Part shown: one piece after another, positions 1 to 12,047 of the stretch
How the letters are laid out: each line of letters starts with the position of its first letter
Position numbering within the stretch: position 1 is the first letter of the stretch
Assembly (NCBI GenBank): GCA_010015805.1
Contig: ML978136.1
Location: 310,001-374,000 of the forward strand
Reading direction: 5' to 3'
Length of the DNA stretch: 64,000 bases
DNA from: Rhizodiscina lignyota
Lineage: Eukaryota; Ascomycota; Dothideomycetes; Aulographales; Rhizodiscinaceae
Translations under genes and position numbers: made by a program
Notes under the pieces: generated by a model
What the model saw: the letters and a program-made list of their open reading frames with translations, nothing else
Told to the model about the DNA's origin: nothing
The model's database searches: none

Positions 1-2376
1 GGTCAAGAAGATCCAACATTGTGTCTTGACGAGGGGCTCCAGGGCGAAGTCCGAGCACATGTAGCGCCTGAAATTTCATTAGAGTCTCCACCAGGACAAC
101 ATCAGGACAATACCTTACCTTTATAAGGTACATAGAAGCGGTAGCAACATGTGTGTGCGTGCGGACCGTCACGAACTTGAAAGAGTCCAATCGAGCCAGT
201 TTTAGCGCCGACTCAAGCACAGATTTGCAGCCCTCGACAAGTTCTTCCAGGCATGCTTGATCTGGCAGGTTAAGCTCAAATTGCGTTGCTGAGACTGTGC
301 TGGGCGTATCCACTTTCGCTGACGCTATGGCCTGCACGGCTAGAGAGTTGATACACACCCGCGTGTACTCATATTCGATCCTTAAGAGCTCCACCTGTAC
401 GTGAACCGGAGTATCTGATATGGCTAACAACTTCGTTAGTTGTGAAGCTAGCAGCGAAACACTTTGCACGTACTGAGCAGATGAGAGAATTTAGATTTCC
501 ACTGGTCAAGCTGTGTCTTGAAATGCTGCAGAAGTTCGCCGTACCCGCCACTGTCGAGCAGACTCTGGGTTGTCGCACTGGAGGAGAACAATATTTCAGA
601 CGAGGATCTCCGCAGTCGTGCTAGTTCAATCCAAGGCCCGAGCCTAATTCCTGGTCCTGTATGCGTTGACTGGTATTCCGGACCTATTGTTGCTTGCATA
701 GAGGTATGAAATGGCGTTTTGGGAGTTATTGTACCCGTAATAGAAACCAGCTCATTGATATATAGGAACAGTAGCTTTCTCAAGCGATCCTTTCTCTCGT
801 ACGAGTGTGCATTATCCTCAATCACACCGGGCTCTCTTGCGCTCATTCCGGAGAACAGCCCCAGTTCGTGTGAAAGCGAGAGAGCGGAACCGTATGACAT
901 CCTGCACGCGTTTATGAGAAAGCAGATAAATTCGAGGGGCTTGTACATGAGATCACCACTTAGCTTCACTTACCATGACATCTTGTTTGACAATTTCAAA
1001 CGAGATATAACATTACTGTGCCAGGGATCCGCTATATATCAATTGATTAGCATCTTTTGTATGACGGTCTGCTGGTTTTCTTACCTAAGTAATCCCCTGA
1101 CACCTCTGAACCAACCCGTCCCTTCGGATCTGACGCGGACTTTGGAAAATCGAAATTGAAATGAAAGCAGCGCGGATGCCAATCGGTGACAAGTAGGAAA
1201 CTTTCTATGGTTCCCAAGCTCCGGAGACTCCCGCAGTGACTCTCGCTGAGACCCCAACTTACCTGATTAAAAAGCGACTGACAATACTTCCATAGCTTGT
1301 CATGCAAATAAAACCCTCTCGTGATAGCTCCTTGGACGTTCAAAAGGTGATATCTGGAGGAGAGCATTAGAATTGTGGAGCATAAGACATGTTCTTTCGT
1401 GACGAGATCAAAATGCTTAGAGTGGTCGGCATAAGCTGAATCGAGAATGATCGAATGGGGGCGCATATTTTCGAAGAAAAGATCAACGTATGTAACGGCT
1501 TCTTGAGCCGTTAGCCATCCTTGTGCCACTGGTGGATATTGCCTCCATATGCCCAGAACTTTTGGATTGGGCCTCGAAAGCCTATAATGGGTTGTAAACC
1601 ATTTTTGCTGTTCGCTTCTGACGTATGCGCTGGAGCTGCGCACTCCATCTTGAGCGTGTGAGTTGTTGGACGCCAGTGTTGTGTCGGATTCTGGTGTGTC
1701 GCCATAATTACTTTCAGGGACCGTGCAGGCATCACAAAGAAGATCCAAGGCATCATGTTGGTTGGTGATACAAGTCTTCAAGACTCGATCAACAAGTTGC
1801 TGTTGCTCAGGGGACAGGGCTGTCTCGCTCTGCTCCGCCGCTATAAATTATCCTCCTGTCAGTATTCTGGGCATCCAGTACCAGGCATATGAAAAAGACA
1901 GAAAGAGACGTAGAAAGGAATGCTTACGGTGAGGTTGATCTAAGGAGGCGTCGGTGCTTCCTGAAATGTTGGCTGCTGTTGGCTGAGAAAATTCGACCCG
2001 ATTTTCGGTTGCTTCGCGTGCATTGCCTACAACATCAATCGTTAGTATTGTAAGGTGAAGTGGTAGTACGGAGCAGCTCAGGAAAGAATACAGAGCGATG
2101 AATATGAATTACACAAAGGAGTCTGCCAATAGACTGACCTGACACAAGTTCATTGATTACATTTTGATCTACATTAACGGGGCGAGGAGGAGAGCCAGTG
2201 TCCCAGTTGGCAGGCCTCCTTTTCGCGTCAAAGACACAATGCTTGCGCTCTCTCTTGCAGCGCATACATGGTCCCAGATTCCCATCATCATTGACCGAAG
2301 GTTCGCACTTGATCTTCTTTTTGCGGCAGTTTACGCAAGCCTGGTACGAACGTTTGAACTGTTGCTCGACAGGCAT
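1..2376 (-). CDS. Zn2Cys6 transcription factor, ARO80-like (partial, continues past left edge)
   Basis: Nuclear regulator, probably of a nearby catabolic or biosynthetic pathway. The ATG at 2376 opens a Zn2Cys6 domain within the first 50 residues (ACVNCRKKKIKCE, then CMRCKRERKHC). The middle part carries the GTIESFLLVTDWHPR block, which resembles the conserved E-W-H-P-R motif of ARO80-type regulators, and later SALSLSHELGLF. At least seven exons are needed. Clear introns include about 1030-1085 and 68-118 (GTAAGG..TTTCAG). The frame is open to base 1, so the C terminus lies outside the window. In ARO80 the family role is activation of aromatic amino acid catabolism; that the target here is the gene set to its right is inference. 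The class is secure; the exact family is likely. Confidence 0.85.
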
Positions 2377-2967
2377 AGATCGACGAAAAGTAAAAAGCGG
2401 TGAGAGGTATGAGATCTGGGATCTAAACGTGATGGAGGTGAAATGTAGTGAATGCGACTTGATATGGAGTGATTTGAATTTCAGCCTCGCGAAGGTTTTC
2501 TCGGCTGAATCAATAGAAAGAAGCTTTGGTCAGGACTGTTGACAAATAGGGTTTCGAACGAACAGGGACGGGATTACATCGCGGCATCGGTAAATTGCGG
2601 GGTGCGTGGCCGCTTGCGCAGCGTTGTGGCGAAGCTTGGTAGATAGGGCTTCAGTTGGCAGAGATGCAACTCTCTTCTGTATATGTACTATCACCCTTCG
2701 TATTATTGTACAAACAAAGCCACGATGCAACGATGCATCAGAATTATTATTAGAGAGACTTTCTTCTAGTCGACGAGTTTTTTCAGGAATAGTTGAGGGG
2801 TTCGGCACAAACGCCCAGGGCGTGTTGGGCTGAAAACAACCATGACTATCAGCAATTTTTTTGTTTCAAGGAGTAGTTCAGCTGCTTTGTCACAAACCAC
2901 AGAACGGTTCAAATGATATGCTGGATAGAAGCCCAAGCACGGCGGATCTTAAGCATTACCATCGCTT
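2377..2967. other. Intergenic region, regulator 5' side to Dabb gene 3' side
   Basis: No gene seen. The short open frames here have no domain or splice support. It holds the promoter of the ARO80-like regulator and the 3' end of the Dabb gene, both on the minus strand. Confidence 0.5.
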
Positions 2968-3369
2968 CTAAAATGAGAGATTGAAGGCGAGGGTGTCTTC
3001 ACTCAACGCCGTCCTTATCTCGTGCATTCTACAGAAGACCATGAGCGAGTGTAAATCAAGATGTATTAATGCAACTTACCGCAGGTGTTCGGGATGTTTT
3101 GCAAAACCATCAAGGTCTTCCGCTGCAGACAAGGTCAAGAATACACCCATGTCAAAGCCTTTCGTTCTCTCCATGTCTGTTGGCGGGCCGACTTCAATTG
3201 CGAGCAGTCCTGAATTGAAGAACGCCTCTCATTAGTTCTGGGAGCTTTTTCCTAATGTGCCACAGTTCGACACACCGGGAACGTTGTCTAGCAGCTTCTT
3301 TGATTCTCTGATGAACTCGGCTTTCTGTTCTTCCGTCACGCCCTGCTTGAGACGAATCAGAACTGTCAT
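2968..3369 (-). CDS. Stress-responsive A/B barrel (Dabb) domain protein, about 94 aa
   Basis: Small dimeric alpha+beta barrel protein. In fungi and plants this fold includes polyketide cyclases such as olivetolic acid cyclase, as well as proteins of unknown role. Three exons (3369-3276, 3209-3080, 3028-2968) join in frame across introns starting GTGTGT and GTAAGT. Exon 1 gives LIRLKQGVTEEQKAEF and exon 2 gives GFDMGVFLTLSAAEDL followed by KHPEHLR, matching the Dabb core with its H-P-x-H motif. The length fits the family. The start is not certain: an upstream ATG at 3620 could instead supply MTLT as a first exon through an intron of about 245 nt (GTGTCG to GACAG). It lies directly downstream of the FAD monooxygenase, on the same strand. 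Function beyond the fold is not known. Confidence 0.8.
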
Positions 3370-3986
3370 TAATCAGTCGATCTAATGCCAGCGTTGATAC
3401 CATGAATAAACCCTACCGATGCGGTATGCTCCCATTTTTGGTTTGGAAAAGTTTCATTCCAAGATTCCGCAGTAGGGGAAGGGAAGAGAAATTGCTGCGC
3501 TAATGCTAGTGGATGGCCGTCTTTATATTCCGTAAATGCGTCGTGTCTCCAACGAACGTTCTGGCTTGCGCCTTGTTTAAAGCCTCGATATTGAACTTCA
3601 ACGACACTGGTCAATGTCATTAGTTAAAGCCGGAAATCCACGGCGTACGACCAAGATAGACTCGGCACGGGAATCCACGCCGTTCCACGGCGTCCGGACG
3701 AATCCCATTCTGACGAGCCAGATCATTAGCCATTGTCCGAGATGGTCGACATGCCATCTAGAGCCTTACTCAACGGATATCTACGTTTGCGGGTTCCGTC
3801 GTGCAGGTATCTGAGAAAGCAAAGACAGCGACATAGGGAGCCGCGAGACTCTATCACGGCACTCCTTGCATTGTCCTCTATTCACTCAGAATAATTCTAG
3901 ACGCTCATTGGAGATTGCATGTCATGAGCAGATGGAGAATTTTTTGTACTAATACATCGAGAGGAACAGCATCGTTGATTTTCAGC

Positions 3987-5405
3987 TCACCCACATTGCG
4001 TCTTATGGACGCGGTGAATATCCTCCGGACTGTAATCATAGAGCCACTTCATTCCCATTGTCTGTCCTTTCATTTTCAAAACTGCCCACATAATCCATTC
4101 TTTGATGTAAAACGCGTAAGCATTGATGGACGGAGCCCTCAGTTTACCGCTGTCATCCGTCATTTGCTTTACTGCACGCAATCGAGCCTGTCTATGACGC
4201 TCCCAAGACCGGATCAGCTTCAGATGGTCGGTTGTGAACCGCACATTTCCTATCGTGTGTGCCAGTGTTTCTGCATCCTCGAGTGCCATCGCGGCGCCTT
4301 GTCCAGCCTGCGGGGAGAATGCATGTGCAGCATCTCCGATGATTATGATTCGACCGTGGTTGCTCGACCAGTGCTCGAATGGAGGTGCTTCGTAAAACCT
4401 TTTGTTGTCTGTGTTAATTGATGGTCATAGTAGTCCTGAAAATGCTAGACTTACGGATGCATGGACATTTTCTCGGGTGGGCGCTCCTCCCACAGCTGAC
4501 GAATATATGGCGGCCACTCGTTACCAAACTTCTCTGTCATGATCTTTTTCTTTGCATCTCCATTTTCCTCAAGCTTCTCCCATCCCTCTTTCGTTAAATC
4601 TTGGAACGGAAAGGTGGAGAACATGTCTATCTCAGTCCCGGACGGGTTGGAAGGGAAGACGGCAATCATGCCCGAGGTCCCAAAACAAAATGTGGGCAGC
4701 TGCACTTCATTGATGGATTCATGGAGCGAGGCCTTCGGGACATGCATTGTAAGGATGCCCATCGCACCACTGTACGGCAGCTTTGCGTTGATAATGCAAT
4801 CCCTCAATCGCGACCGCAAGCCATCCGCCGCGATTGCAAAGTCAGTCTTGACTTCTTCTCCGTCTTCAAATCTCAGCGTGACGTATGATTCGGTCTCATT
4901 GGCACTAGCCAGCTTCTTGTTGTAATGGATCTTGATGCCCTCAGCTGCGGCATGACTTAGCAGAACTTGCTGAACGAGGGCCCGATGGATACGTAAACTG
5001 TCATAGTTGTAGTGGAGCTCGCTCCCCATCAAAAAGCCTCCTATCGATCGACCAGTCCTGGCACTTGTAACATTCATCCGTTCAAAACTATGGCCCATTG
5101 CTCGAAGTTCATGCAAAACTCCGATATGTTGCAAGACCCTGACAGCATTTGGAGCAAGAGCAATGTTGAGGCCTCGGCTATCTCCCGGTGGTCTGAGTTC
5201 GTAGATGGTGGATGAAATGCCATGGAATTTCTTCAGGCATAAAGCTAGAGCTGGCCCCTAAATGCAATACCAAGCGAACTCCTTCAGCCTAGTTTCTCAA
5301 ATATTTTCATCTGGGTCCGGAATCACTCACCGCAAGGCCTCCTCCGACAATTGCTATAGAAGATGGCCTCTTGATTGGCTTCACTTCGGTTTGTGGAATA
5401 GTCAT
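3987..5405 (-). CDS. FAD-dependent monooxygenase, salicylate-hydroxylase-like, 429 aa
   Basis: Class A flavoprotein hydroxylase, predicted to hydroxylate an aromatic or polyketide substrate with NAD(P)H and oxygen. Exons 5405-5331, 5257-4455 and 4398-3987 join in frame to 430 codons. The N terminus has the dinucleotide-binding motif IAIVGGGLAGPALAL. The middle has the NADP/FAD motif IAADGLRSRLRD (a DG motif). The third exon has GDAAHAFSPQAGQGAAMALEDA, the GD motif that closes over FAD ribose. The second intron uses the acceptor CAACAAAAG; the nearer acceptor CACAG would break the frame. Length is normal for the family. It is flanked by the Dabb gene and an MFS transporter, which suggests a shared pathway. 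The substrate is unknown. Confidence 0.9.
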
Positions 5406-5490
5406 ATTGTAAGACAGAACCGTTCAAAGATGGAAATAACTGAAGTAGGCAAAATGTGAAGTAGTATGGCAACTGCTGGTAGGTAGCCTA

Positions 5491-5775
5491 TCATGGACAT
5501 GCGTCATAAACCTCGACTGAAGGAGAAACGAACGACAGACACGCTCTTATTGTGTACTCAGTGCCATCATCAACCATTCGCATCTTGGATTCGGCCGAGC
5601 GCCTTGCAAGTTGTGAACAGAGCATCGGATCAGTTTCACCATGCAAGACGCTTTCACCCGCGCACGTCCAAAGAGATCGGTCCATCTGGATGAGCGGCCA
5701 TAGTTCCTTCTCCAACTGCACAACCCATTCGTCTTGTCGGCTCCGAAGCGGAAATACATATGCCTCAGATGACAT
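5491..5775 (-). CDS. Hypothetical short protein, 94 aa, doubtful
   Basis: An ATG-started open frame upstream of the FAD monooxygenase and on the same strand. The composition looks protein-like (for example DEWVVQLEKELWPLIQMD) but I recognise no family, and there is no supporting splice or domain evidence. It could equally be a chance frame in the 740-base gap between the monooxygenase and the divergent MFS gene. The rest of that gap (5776-6144) shows no gene and should hold the promoter of the MFS gene. Confidence 0.25.
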   Translation of the reverse strand: MSSEAYVFPLRSRQDEWVVQLEKELWPLIQMDRSLWTCAGESVLHGETDPMLCSQLARRSAESKMRMVDDGTEYTIRACLSFVSPSVEVYDACP

Positions 5776-6144
5776 TGAAACTGAGTAGAGGTGGTAACCA
5801 GTTGAGGCGTTACGGACGCGTTATGGAGCGACGCGTTGACACGACCAATCAGAATGCAGAATTTTCGGCAACTCTTGGCAGATCTTGGCACCCCCTTTCG
5901 CTTCTTCGCGGCTGTTCACGGAGTCGAGCGCGACTCCTCCAGCAACCACACGCATTCACGGAGAAGCCTCCCTTTCCTTCGTACTATGTGGTGACGGGAT
6001 GTTATTCTGTTGTGGCGTCCATGAAAGACTCTTATAGCGCCAATTAATGGTTTGTATGAAGAATTTGGTTCTCTTTTGTTCATTTTATGTCTGTCACTTG
6101 GCCAATTCAATTCTGACTGTCCAGTACTATCGTACATAACGAAG

Positions 6145-7923
6145 ATGTCCCGATCAAAGCCTCAGGGTCTCGCAGAGCTGCATGAATTTGCACCTGCTAC
6201 CGCACCTGAACGTAATCATTCTGGAGACATTGAGAAGACTGATAAAACTTTGACTATGGGGGGCAAAAGTGGCCTGGCCCTCGTTCCGAAGCCCTCTGCG
6301 GATCCTAATGACCCTCTGGCAAGTCTCCATCGAACACAAACGAGACCAAGAATCATTTAGTAACGGCCTTTATTACAGAATTGGTCCAAATGGGAGAAAT
6401 ATTCCACTTTCCTTCCAATCTGCTTCTTTAGCTTTCTAGCAACTGCCAACGCAAGCAACTTCGCCCCTGCCGTGGTACTCCTGTCCAAATACTTCCACAA
6501 AAGCAACTCGACTACTACATATCTCATTTGTTTCAACACTTTGATGCTCGGAGTTGGTAATCTTTGTTGGGTTCCTCTGATGCGTAAGGTTGGCAAGAGA
6601 CCGGTGTATTTGGTAGCTCTGCTGCTTTTCGTTGCCTTTAATGCTTGGTCATATGTGGCTACAAGCTTCGAAAGCCTGCTTGGAGCACGAATCATGTCCG
6701 CATTTGCTGCTGCTGCTGCTGATGCTCCTGTACCATCTGTGGCTGCTGATTTATTCTTCGTACATGAACGCGGCTTTGTCTTGATGTTTTTCCAGATCGC
6801 TTTGAGCTTCGGCTTTTTCATTGGACCACTGATCAATAGTTACGTGATCGAAGACGCGGGATCCTGGCAATGGGCTTGCGGCTGGCTCGCCATTGCAGCG
6901 GGAGTCGACTTCTTGGTTGCGCTCCTCTTTGTCCGCGAGACCTCTTACAGCAGGGATACCAACGCAAATCCACTGGTGACCAGAGAGAAGCGGGGTTTCT
7001 TAGCATCAATGGCTGTAAACGTTGGTTTCAACCCGAAGGCATCCTTTTTCAAATCCATGTTGGATATATTCATAATCGCAACATGCCCTCCAGTATTTTG
7101 GGGTGGAATTTTAGTCGGAATATTCGTCGGCTGGTATGCTTCCACCCGCTCCTGTCCAGAATTTGAAAGCTCACATATTCGCAGGAACATCGTCATCCAG
7201 CTACAGAGCTCTGTCATATTCCTCGCGCCTCCTTATCTATGGAAGATACACGATCTGGGTCTGCTTGCTCTTGCTGGGTTAATTGGTACTGCACTAGCCA
7301 TCTTCACTGGTGGATACTTTATCGACATAGTCGCCAATCGTATGACCCGACGAAACAATGGCCGAAGGAAGCCAGAGTATCGTCTTCCCGCCATCATATT
7401 GCCCGCAATAATCGGCCCAATGGGTGTTCTGACCTTCGGACTTTGCATCGCTGACAGAAAACCGTGGATCGGAGCTGCATTTGGATACGGAATGCAAGGG
7501 TTCGGGTTGACTGCCGTGAGTAATATTATGGCAACGTATGCTATCGACTGCTATCACTCCGTAAGCCGCTTTACTTCTTTCCATTTATTCTTAGGATAGA
7601 CTCACCGCTGATCCTTGTCAGTTTGCCGGGGAATGCTTAGTGTTTTTCTTCATTGTGCGTTCGATCATAGCCTGTATTCTCACACTCTTCACCTTTAACT
7701 GGGCTGCCGCAACTGGAATTGGTAATGTGAGTAATGCTTCATTCCATCTCGTGGCCCTTGAAAGATCGATCTCCCATCAATTCAAGAAGACTAATATTTC
7801 CGTGACTAGATGTTCGGCCAAATGGTTGCGATTCAATATTTGTTTCTTCTCTTCGTGCCCATTTTCTATTTCAAGGGCCAACAGATTAGGCGCTTCACGA
7901 TTTTACCGATTCTTGAGATTTAG
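6145..7923 (+). CDS. MFS transporter (DHA1 type), 524 aa
   Basis: Plasma-membrane drug/metabolite:proton antiporter of the major facilitator superfamily. Exons 6145-6318, 6379-7560, 7622-7726 and 7810-7923 give 525 codons in frame. A hydrophilic N terminus of about 65 residues ends in DPNDPLNWSKW, typical of fungal DHA1 carriers. It is followed by about 12 hydrophobic segments, with VPLMRKVGKRPVYL as motif A after the second. The first intron begins GC rather than GT (GCAAGT..ACAG), which is needed to make the conserved DPLNW. A GCT run near 6705 encodes five alanines. It faces the FAD monooxygenase across a shared upstream region and probably exports the cluster product or a related toxicant. 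The substrate cannot be told from sequence. Confidence 0.9.
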
Positions 7924-8179
7924 CAGCGCAGCCCAACTGATCTGACCCATTGCTTGGGCCCACAATATGGCAAGGCTTTGAAGCGGCCTCTCTGATCTCT
8001 TATGGTGACGATGCGCGTGGAGAGGGGATCCTTCTTCGCTGCGGAGACGGAGACAATGCTCGCCATCATCGTCCTCTGTCTGGGTCGAAGGGATTTTATC
8101 TCATGAGTGATCTTCAAGCTTCTCGTATACATCGGCCATTACGGGCGAGTCCAATTTGGATCCTGAGATTGCTCCAATA

Positions 8180-9702
8180 TCACCTTCCCTTCGTTTCTTT
8201 CGTGTCACCGGCCTGGTCTATCGGCAGTAAATCCTTGCCGCTGACAGACGTCGCATTTTTCTTCGGGGCTTTCTCAGCGTCATGAGTCTCTGGTGGTCGA
8301 GTTTTCTCAGGGGGGAGGTTCTTGAGACAAGGCGCGTTGAAAAGTTCGCCACGCCAAGCTCCTCTTGCCGTACCAGCTGCGACTACAACCCAAAGCAGGA
8401 TGACCGCAGTGGCAAAGATCTGAATATACATCAGTTCAATAATTTGGGATCTTCTGTCTTCCACTTACCGTTCCGAGCACTCTGAAAAAGAGGGAAGGCA
8501 TGACCTCGCCAATGAGAATGGTGCTGACAGAGTAAACTCCAAGAGGAAATGTGAAGCCCCACCACCCCATATTGAATGGAAATGGACGAGATTTGTGAAT
8601 TGCAATGAGAGCAAATGAGAACCATAAGAGGCCCCAGCTCCACATAACTAGAGCGATGAAGAATCCGAGAATGTATGCCATCCTCCCAGCGAGTGGATCG
8701 ATAGTCGATGTCTTTGGGAAGACCTCTGCGGCCATTTTGCCGAGATACAGAATCCTTGAATATGTTAGACTTCTGCGGTAGAACGCCTACGTTTCTTGGA
8801 CAGTACAGTGGACGTACGTGTAACCACCGAAGCCTAACGGCCCAAGCGGCAAGAATGCGCTGACCACGACCTCTCGAGGTGGCATCTTGTGTAATGCTAG
8901 ACGCTGATAATACATCACAAGTACTGACATTGCCATTGGAGTCGCCATTCCCCACATAACATATGACACGATTATCGTTCCGAGTTGATAGTGAACATTC
9001 GGAAGTATCTCTGATACTTCGGATCCAGTGCCGGCTGCAACAATTGTTGCTGCGATGGGCAGTAATTGGGTCGCCAGAATGCTGTCGAGGGCACGTGGAT
9101 GGCTACCTGAAGTTCTGCCATCTGGTCAGAGTGCATGCCGTGAATTTGACTGCTGTGAAAGGGACATACAATAGCATGGTAAGGCTAACTGTGACCGTCA
9201 CAGCCACAATCGAGTCGAGCATCCACAATGCCCATGCGAACCAAATGGCCCATTCTCCCCAAGCCGGTACACAGACAAAAATCCACATCTCGACAATTGT
9301 AGCAAACCCCATCGGAATTGTTCCGAGGAACAGCGAGTTGTTCGAATCTTGGATCATGACCGTCCAAATCTCTGGGTACAAGGTATATCTCAGCACCGAT
9401 GCCGTAAATGCTGCCATAAAAAGACAAACATTCAACACGAAGAAGATGAGGCTGAGGTAGTAGAGCCATCGTGCCTTCCAAGGAATTGCAATGAGGAGTG
9501 TAGAGATAATGCCGGTGCCCATCGTCACGCTGAACCATGACGGGCTGAAGTTGCGGACGATGCGGCGCCATCCGACATCATACCTAGATAGCGGAGCATT
9601 CTTGGTCTTCGAAGGGATCTCTTCTTCTTCACCAGATGGGTTTGTTGCCGTCCTCCGCAGCGAACGGAGGCGTGTTGGAGCAGCTTCAGCGGGATTGTCC
9701 AT
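8180..9702 (-). CDS. SSU1: SSU1-type sulfite efflux / TDT-family anion transporter, 447 aa
   Basis: Tellurite-resistance/dicarboxylate transporter family protein; fungal members export sulfite across the plasma membrane. Exons 9702-9170, 9102-8818, 8754-8469 and 8419-8180 give 448 codons in frame. The hydrophilic N terminus is followed by RIVRNFSPSWFSVTMGTGI, the family signature at the first membrane segment. ATQLLPIAATIVAAGTGSE follows near residue 190, then further hydrophobic segments, and a charged tail. The first intron is GTATGT..GGTAG; using the earlier CTTCAG acceptor would bring in a stop. It converges with the MFS gene, with only 256 bases between them. SSU1 homologues outside clusters serve sulfite detoxification, so membership of a cluster is not proved. 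Confidence 0.9.
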
Positions 9703-10403
9703 CGTGTGCTTCTCCTCCGGTTAAACTTTAGCCCAGCGGCAAAATCTAGGTTGTTCTCATACCGTTACATATAGATGTTGAGAAAGACGAAAATCGAAAA
9801 GAAGCCTCATGTGGAATTTTCCATTTTGAGATGCGTCATCGGGTGGAGCCGCGAGCCCTTCTTTCGGGCCTACCGCATTCTCCGCACGACTCAAACATTT
9901 CACTGTCAAAATGGCCTCTTCCTTCTGATTACTGTTAGTCTTTGTTTATTACTATCGGAAAATTAAGGTTCAAGGCAAGGTCGAAGGTATTCAGACCTTT
10001 TCACGCCGCGACATAACCACATGCGGAAGAGGAAGACTGAGATCAGAGTCAGAGACGTATCTTCTCGAATAAGCACCACCTAGAAAATAAAATATACAGG
10101 TTCCGCAATATTGAGCAATATCATGGATTTTATCGTCATGCAGTTTGCTGAGGAATCAGGATACATGCTCGCATCTCACCATGGGCCTTCTTTATTGGCG
10201 AAAATATATCACAATCCATGCGCTTCCAATTCACCCAAAGGCCATTTCCAAGAGAATGAGGGCAAAGTTATCCTTGAACTAGCGTAGCTGCAAAATATAT
10301 GTAGCATATTTGCTCAAGTGTCAGGAATGAGCGATCGACCATGCGGCATGTCAAACTTATGTATGGATTAAATTGAAATGGATCATTCGCAAGTCTTGCT
10401 CAA
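9703..10403. other. Intergenic region between SSU1-like and P450 genes
   Basis: No gene, RNA or repeat seen. It contains the promoter of the SSU1-like gene and the 3' flank of the P450. Only short unsupported frames occur. Confidence 0.5.
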
Positions 10404-12047
10404 TCACCATCCGTCAACTTCCTTGAAAATGACCGGCAGCCCATGCTTGGGTCTTACGGTTACCCATCCAATGATATCCTTCTGTGTGTTCGGGTCCGCG
10501 AATTGTACTTCGAATCTACCGATCCAAGCAGCCAGCAAGCACATAAACTCTGACTTCGCAAAGTCCTTGCCGATGCAGCTTCTTGGTCCGTGAAGGAACG
10601 TTAGGAATGCATAATTGCTGTTTGATCCGCCCGAATTGGCTTTGCCTTCTCCGAGCCAACGCTCTGGCTTGAATTCAAGAGCATCTTCCCCCCATAATTC
10701 AAAGCTGGTGTTAATTGCCCATGGTGGGATTGTGATATTGGTGCCTTTCGGGATGTGTTGGCCTACGAGTTCAGTGTCACGCACAGCATCGCGACGAGTC
10801 ATTGGAACGGAGGGTATGAGGCGCAAAACTTCGTTACAAACAGCATTAAGGTATGACACATGGTCGACTTGAATAGCTGTCACGCTAGACTCAGCATCTC
10901 GAATAGATGGTAGTTGGGCGCGGACCTCCGCACGTAGACGCGCCTGGATATCAGGATGTTTGCAAAGCAGGTAAGTTGCCCAAGTCATCGCAGAAGCGGT
11001 CGTCTCGTGTCCGGCAGCCAAAAATGTCATTAGCTGGTTAGCCAGGTCCTCATCAGAGAACTGCCCCGAGTCCATGGCGACTGACAGGATATCAACTTCG
11101 CCATGTTGACCTTTCTCAACCAAGAGATGTTTTCGGCGGATCATCTCGAAGCCAATGGACTTCACTGTTTCCGCAGATTGGCGGAGCAGTTTCATGAGCG
11201 GAAGGGGCAAACTGAACAAGATTTGGAAAGGAGCATTCACTCCAATATTGCCCCAAAAGAAGTATGGAGGCTCCCCCGCGAATAGTCTCTTGTATGTTTT
11301 GTTGATTTCCGTGTTCGGATCGGCAAGAGAGTCGAAATCGTGTCCCATACCTGCCAGCCCGATAATGTCCAGTGTTGCACGACTGGCCCATTCGTAGGCA
11401 CTTTGCGTTCGATTTGATTGTGATGCGGCCACAATCATGTCTGTTGACTGCCTACCCTTCGCCCAAAAGACTGGGTAGAGATCTTTGACATGCCGAAATG
11501 AGAACGCTGGCATCAGGCCTTTCCGCTGGCGTTTATGTTCATCGCCCTCTGCGACCAAGACGCCGTTGCCGAGGATCTTCCGGAATATAAAAGCTGGCTG
11601 TGCTGGTTTGATGAAATCATAGTTCTTAGTTACGAGGATTTCTTTCAAGGCCTCCGGGCTTGTGAGCAGAAGCCGCTCCTGATTCAGAAATACGCGGTAG
11701 CGGATGATACCAGCGTTTGGTACAGAATTGATCCATGTTCGGAAAGGCTCGCCATTGTTTTGCTTTCGTATAAAGTCCGCATGCGCCCAGGGAAAGGAAC
11801 CACCCTGAATCAAATGTCACCATCAGCCTTGTCCAGTAAGATGTCGGGTAGCGGTACCAACCTGTGGCTCAGGTAAATGTCTGAAAGGACTAAAGACAAA
11901 AGGGTATACGAAGACACGAAAGATGAAATTCACAGCAATCAGAGAGGCACAGAATCCAGTGGCAAGAATAGTATAATTGGGATAAAAGTGATGGGTACCA
12001 TATACGATAGCCGGTGAGAAGAGGAATAAAGCAGTTGGACTGTCCAT
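10404..12047 (-). CDS. Cytochrome P450 monooxygenase, 528 aa
   Basis: Membrane-anchored haem-thiolate monooxygenase of the endoplasmic reticulum. Exon 1 (12047-11862) encodes a hydrophobic anchor and the proline-rich hinge RHLPEPQ. Exon 2 (11804-10404) carries the rest; the 57-nt intron is GTTGGT..TTCAG. Visible motifs are the oxygen-binding I helix AAGHETTASAMTW, the K-helix ExxR in NEVLRLIPS, the PERW motif, and the haem-binding loop FLHGPRSCIGKDFAKSEF with its cysteine ligand. All key residues are present and length is normal. It faces the VOC protein gene across 730 bases. It is likely a tailoring enzyme acting with the FAD monooxygenase. I cannot assign a CYP family or substrate. Confidence 0.93.

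Noticed and set aside
1150-1270. Apparent intron with donor GTAAGT in the ARO80-like gene
   Set aside because: The frame is open through it and the read-through sequence matches the family layout up to the WHPR motif.
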